DNA of 15,822 nucleotides from Desulfovibrio sp. GTDB lineage: Bacteria > Desulfobacterota > Desulfovibrionia > Desulfovibrionales > Desulfovibrionaceae. The stretch covers positions 1 to 15,822 of the forward strand of contig JAISNZ010000185.1 in assembly GCA_031275955.1 (NCBI GenBank). Reading direction: 5' to 3'. A program made the position numbers and the translations under genes. A model generated the notes under the pieces. That model was not told where the DNA came from. It ran no database searches and saw only the letters and a program-made list of their open reading frames with translations. Of the stretch, positions 14,113 to 15,822 are shown in pieces; within the stretch, counting starts at the first letter, position 1, and each line of letters opens with the position of its first letter.

Positions 14113-14191
14113 GACGGTTGCCGTACGACGGTTGCCGTGCGACGCGTGCGACGGCTGCCGTGCGACGGTTGCCGTGCGACGGTTGCCGTGC
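14113..14191. repeat. 14-base tandem dyad repeats upstream of the Rieske gene
   Basis: The consensus GACGGTTGCCGTGC occurs as five full units (14113-14126, 14127-14140, 14150-14163, 14164-14177, 14178-14191) with single-base variants and one 9-base truncated unit (14141-14149). Each unit contains the inverted repeat ACGG-TTG-CCGT. The array lies between the candidate promoter and the Rieske start, so on the minus strand it would be in the leader RNA or act as an array of protein sites. Confidence 0.85.
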
Positions 14192-14215
14192 CGGGAGGCC
14201 GCAATCTTATCTCCT

Positions 14216-14244
14216 GCCTAACGGCGAAAGTCCCGCAAAGTCAA
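14216..14244 (-). promoter_or_regulatory. Candidate promoter for the Rieske-led operon
   Basis: On the minus strand TTGACT (14244-14239) is followed after 17 bases by TTAGGC (14221-14216). The -35 match is good and the -10 match is weak, which could mean an activator is needed. An AT-rich block lies just upstream. The transcript would start just upstream of the 14-base repeat array. Confidence 0.3.
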
Positions 14245-14359
14245 GAAAAATTTCAATTTGATTTCCCCGGCGGGCGCGAGTGAACGGATTCCGTCCGCGG
14301 CCTGGCTCAGGGGCTGGACCCGATCCGGAAATTTAGCCCCCGGATGCAAACCGTCTCCC

Positions 14360-14665
14360 CTACAGCGCGCCGATATGCTCCGCCAGGACGGCTCTGTCCC
14401 CTTCGGGAAGCTTCCTGGCGGCGTCCCGCATGGGTTTTCCGGCCGGGCCGCCGAGTCTGCCTTCGGCGTACCCCGCAAGCTTGTCCAGGAGGACATCCCC
14501 GGGCAGGCCCCTGATGGGGGCGCTCCCTCCCGGAGTCAGGGTTCCTTTGTTCCCGTGGCAGCCGCCGCAGGATTTTTTATACAGGGCGGCCCCATCGGTG
14601 GCCGGGGCGGCGGACCCCGCGAACCAGAAAAGAAGGAGACCGAGGACGGCGGGAATCTTTTTCAC
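14360..14665 (-). CDS. Monohaem class I cytochrome c, periplasmic
   Basis: The start is chosen at the GTG at 14665, which yields a compact signal peptide (VKKIPAVLGLLLFWFAGSAA, cleavage near APA-TD) and 101 residues. An upstream in-frame ATG at 14722 would give an unusually long polar leader, although it has GGGGAG very close by. The mature protein of about 80 residues has one haem c motif, CGGCH (33-37), followed by a Gly-rich loop, M79 (GKPMRD) as the likely distal ligand and a C-terminal helix (GDRAVLAEHI). This size fits small soluble electron carriers such as the NosC-type cytochromes of some clade II nos clusters, though I cannot assign it to that family. It is upstream of the Rieske gene on the same strand but separated by about 425 bases, so it may be a separate transcript. 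Confidence 0.82.
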   Translation of the reverse strand: MKKIPAVLGLLLFWFAGSAAPATDGAALYKKSCGGCHGNKGTLTPGGSAPIRGLPGDVLLDKLAGYAEGRLGGPAGKPMRDAARKLPEGDRAVLAEHIGAL

Positions 14666-14793
14666 GTCAAGCTCTTTTTGTTTGGGAGCGGCGAGAAAAA
14701 GACGGCTGCGACACCGCTCCATGCTCCCCTTTTAGCGCGGACAGAGGCGGAAGGCAACAAAAGATGAGCAAAAGAAGGCCCTGCGGCCCCTCC

Positions 14794-14821
14794 TTGACCT
14801 TGCCGCCGCAGCCGGTATAGA
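14794..14821 (+). promoter_or_regulatory. Candidate sigma70 promoter for ridA-mqnD
   Basis: TTGACC (14794-14799) and TATAGA (14816-14821) are separated by 16 bases, about 93 bases before the ridA start. The inverted repeat CTGCGGC/GCCGCAG flanks the -35 box, its right arm falling in the spacer, and could be a repressor site or a chance GC structure. Confidence 0.45.
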
Positions 14822-14870
14822 TCATCTCCCGCCTGCAATGCCCCGGAAGCCCCCTCAGGCCGGGTTTCCA

Positions 14871-14903
14871 CAATCGAAAAGTAATCGGAAAGCAATCGGA
14901 AAG
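14871..14903 (+). repeat. Three 11-base tandem repeats in the ridA leader
   Basis: CAATCGAAAAG (14871-14881), TAATCGGAAAG (14882-14892) and CAATCGGAAAG (14893-14903) follow each other without gaps. The last copy runs into GAG to form the ribosome site AAAGGAG of ridA. The 11-base period is close to one helical turn. Confidence 0.85.
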
Positions 14904-14913
14904 GAGCCGCTCC

Positions 14914-15291
14914 ATGCCCAAAATCCCCGTCAGCACCGTCAAGGCCCCGGCGGCCCTCGGCCCCTATGCCCAGGGCATCGATACCGGAACCCTCGTCTTC
15001 ACCGCCGGGCAGCTGCCCCTTGATCCGGAGACGGGAGATCTGCCGGCCGACATCGCCGGGCAGACCCGCCAATGCCTGGAGAATCTCAAGGCCATCCTGG
15101 AAGCGGCCGGATCCGGTCTGGACAAGGTGGTCAAGACCACCGTCTTTCTGGCCGACATGGACGATTTCGCCGCCATGAACACCGTCTACGCCGCCTATTT
15201 TCCCGGAAATCCCCCCGCCCGGAGCACTGTGGGCAACCTGACCATGGCCCGGGGCGCCCGCGTGGAAATAGAAGCCGTCGCCATCAGGTAA
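14914..15291 (+). CDS. ridA: RidA (YjgF/YER057c/UK114) enamine/imine deaminase
   Basis: A 125-residue protein of normal RidA length. RidA hydrolyses reactive enamine/imine intermediates such as 2-aminoacrylate made by PLP enzymes, protecting them from damage, and acts as a cytoplasmic trimer. Family marks visible are GPYAQG (Y18), FTAGQLPLDPETG, QTRQCLENLKAILEAAG, VVKTTVFLADMDDFAAMN, the carboxylate-binding R103 in PPARSTV, and E120 in VEIEAVA. The start has AAAGGAG 7 bases upstream, provided by the last of three tandem repeats. mqnD follows 5 bases after the stop, so the two are probably co-transcribed. Confidence 0.95.
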   Translation: MPKIPVSTVKAPAALGPYAQGIDTGTLVFTAGQLPLDPETGDLPADIAGQTRQCLENLKAILEAAGSGLDKVVKTTVFLADMDDFAAMNTVYAAYFPGNPPARSTVGNLTMARGARVEIEAVAIR

Positions 15292-15296
15292 TCCGC

Positions 15297-15822
15297 GTGA
15301 ACACCCTCGGCCTCGGCATCTCCCCCTGCCCCAACGACACCTACATCTTCGACGCCCTGATCCACGGCCGCATCCCCCTCGCCCGCCGCTTTTCCCCGCG
15401 CCTGGCCGATGTGGAAGAGCTGAACGCCCTGGCCCGCTCCGGCAGTCTGGAGGTGACCAAACTTTCCCTGGCGGCCATGACCGGCCTCCTGGATCGCGAT
15501 GTGATCCTGGACGCGGGCGCGGCCCTCGGCCGGGGCTGCTGCCCCCTGGTGGTCAGCCGATCCCCCCTGTCCCCGGAAGAATGCCGGACGGCCTCCCTCG
15601 CCGTTCCCGGCCGCATGACCACCGCCAACGCCCTGCTGACCCTGACCAACCTCTTTCACGGCCCCCGCCTCGAAATGGTCTTTGACGCCGTGATCCCGGC
15701 CGTGGCGGAAGGCCGGACCGAACTGGGCGCCATTATCCACGAAGGCCGCTTCACCTATGCCGCCCACGGCCTGCATCTCGTTCTGGACCTCGGCCGCTGG
15801 GGGGAGGATCGCACCGGCCTGC
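15297..15822 (+). CDS. mqnD: 1,4-dihydroxy-6-naphthoate synthase (MqnD), 5' part
   Basis: A partial gene cut by the window end; 175 residues are visible of a family usually about 270-290 long. MqnD cleaves cyclic dehypoxanthine futalosine to 1,4-dihydroxy-6-naphthoate in the futalosine route to menaquinone. The N-terminus LGLGISPCPNDTYIFDALIHG is the family hallmark of this periplasmic-binding-protein-like fold, followed by VEELNALARSG and LEVTKLSLAAM. The AIIHEGRFTY segment fits the conserved catalytic-histidine region. The start is a GTG 5 bases after the ridA stop, with AGG about 8 bases upstream. It implies that the quinone feeding the neighbouring respiratory operon is menaquinone. Confidence 0.92.
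   Translation, partial: MNTLGLGISPCPNDTYIFDALIHGRIPLARRFSPRLADVEELNALARSGSLEVTKLSLAAMTGLLDRDVILDAGAALGRGCCPLVVSRSPLSPEECRTASLAVPGRMTTANALLTLTNLFHGPRLEMVFDAVIPAVAEGRTELGAIIHEGRFTYAAHGLHLVLDLGRWGEDRTGL

Larger units (their letters stand above)
13934..14359. other. Intergenic region with repeat array and candidate promoter
   Basis: About 425 bases separate the cytochrome c gene from the Rieske gene on the same strand. I see no convincing gene in it. It contains the 14-base repeat array (14113-14191), a promoter-like pair (14216-14244), an AT-rich block (about 14237-14263) and a weak ATCCGG/CCGGAT hairpin (14323-14345) that may end the cytochrome c message. Confidence 0.55.
14666..14913. other. 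Divergent intergenic region between cytochrome c and ridA genes
   Basis: The 248 bases contain the start regions of two divergent genes. Visible elements are a CTGCGGC/GCCGCAG inverted repeat (14781-14787 and 14805-14811), the candidate ridA promoter (14794-14821) and three 11-base repeats (14871-14903). For the minus-strand gene only a weak promoter-like pair is seen. Confidence 0.5.

Noticed and set aside
14113..14191. CRISPR array
   Set aside because: The units are only 14 bases, directly tandem without unique spacers, and no cas genes are in the window.
14237..14270. Possible FNR/DNR-type site near TCAAATTGA and TTGACT upstream of the Rieske gene
   Set aside because: The half-sites are in the wrong order and spacing for TTGAT-N4-ATCAA, and no TTGAC-N-GTCAA or TGTGA dyad is present. 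The AT-rich block alone is not enough.
14666..14722. N-terminal extension of the cytochrome c gene to an ATG at 14722
   Set aside because: It would add 19 mostly polar residues before a complete signal peptide. GGGGAG is nearly touching the ATG. The GTG at 14665 gives a normal precursor, though this is not certain.
1..15822. tRNA, rRNA or insertion sequences
   Set aside because: I saw no tRNA-like cloverleaf with CCA-region signals, no rRNA sequence and no transposase-like protein in any frame.

Overview
The window is GC-rich bacterial DNA (strong G/C third-position bias) with short intergenic gaps and overlapping stop/start pairs. The gene content suggests an anaerobic or facultative, menaquinone-using, Gram-negative bacterium. 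Desulfobacterota (Desulfovibrio-like) is my best guess. The clues are a futalosine-pathway menaquinone gene (mqnD), a Rieske/cytochrome b6-type quinol complex of the QcrABC layout, several c-type cytochromes, and LolCDE/MacB-type ABC transport genes. The lineage is inferred from gene content, not from a marker gene.

Left part (1-3583, + strand). The C-terminus of an unknown membrane-anchored protein ends at 316. A roughly 300-base GC-hairpin-rich intergenic stretch with a plausible promoter follows. Next is a probable operon: an M23 cell-wall endopeptidase with an HxD variant of the second zinc motif, a MerR-type HTH protein with a coiled coil and an unrecognised C-terminal domain (4-base overlap), and a small two-helix membrane protein. 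A structured convergent intergenic region (3584-3811) separates this from the large minus-strand cluster.

Centre (14665 down to 3812, - strand) is the main attraction: an apparently coherent respiratory island of 13 genes. In transcription order these are a monohaem cytochrome c, a Rieske protein, cytochrome b6 (QcrB-like), a subunit IV/cytochrome c fusion (QcrC-like), a strongly divergent nitrous-oxide-reductase-like protein (beta-propeller plus CuA cupredoxin domain), a second cytochrome b, a second subunit IV/cytochrome c fusion, a Met-rich YtkA-like periplasmic protein, an FtsX/MacB-type ABC permease, its ATPase, a small membrane-anchored NTF2-like protein, a Ycf48-like Asp-box propeller and a second FtsX/MacB-type permease. 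The simplest reading is that menaquinol is oxidised by the Rieske/b/c complex and/or the second b/c pair. Electrons then pass through the c-haems to CuA and the propeller copper site of the NosZ-like enzyme, while the YtkA-like protein, transporter and propeller protein help build or supply it. No NosD, NosL or NosR is visible, and the FtsX-type transporter is not the ABC-2 NosFY type, so this is not a standard nos cluster.

The NosZ-like protein keeps the CuA ligand set and most histidine motifs of the tetranuclear copper site, but it has His-Glu where classical NosZ has the first His-His pair and His-His where NosZ has a single His. The histidine count is therefore still seven. Together with the YVTN/lactonase-like propeller, the Sec-type signal and the two quinol modules, this makes a new or little-described type of copper reductase system the leading 'undescribed system' candidate here.

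Right part (14666-15822, + strand, divergent). ridA, preceded by a candidate promoter and three 11-base tandem repeats, is followed after a few bases by the 5' part of mqnD (GTG start, cut by the window end). A roughly 425-base gap between the cytochrome c gene and the Rieske gene holds a candidate promoter and an array of 14-base tandem repeats, each a small dyad.
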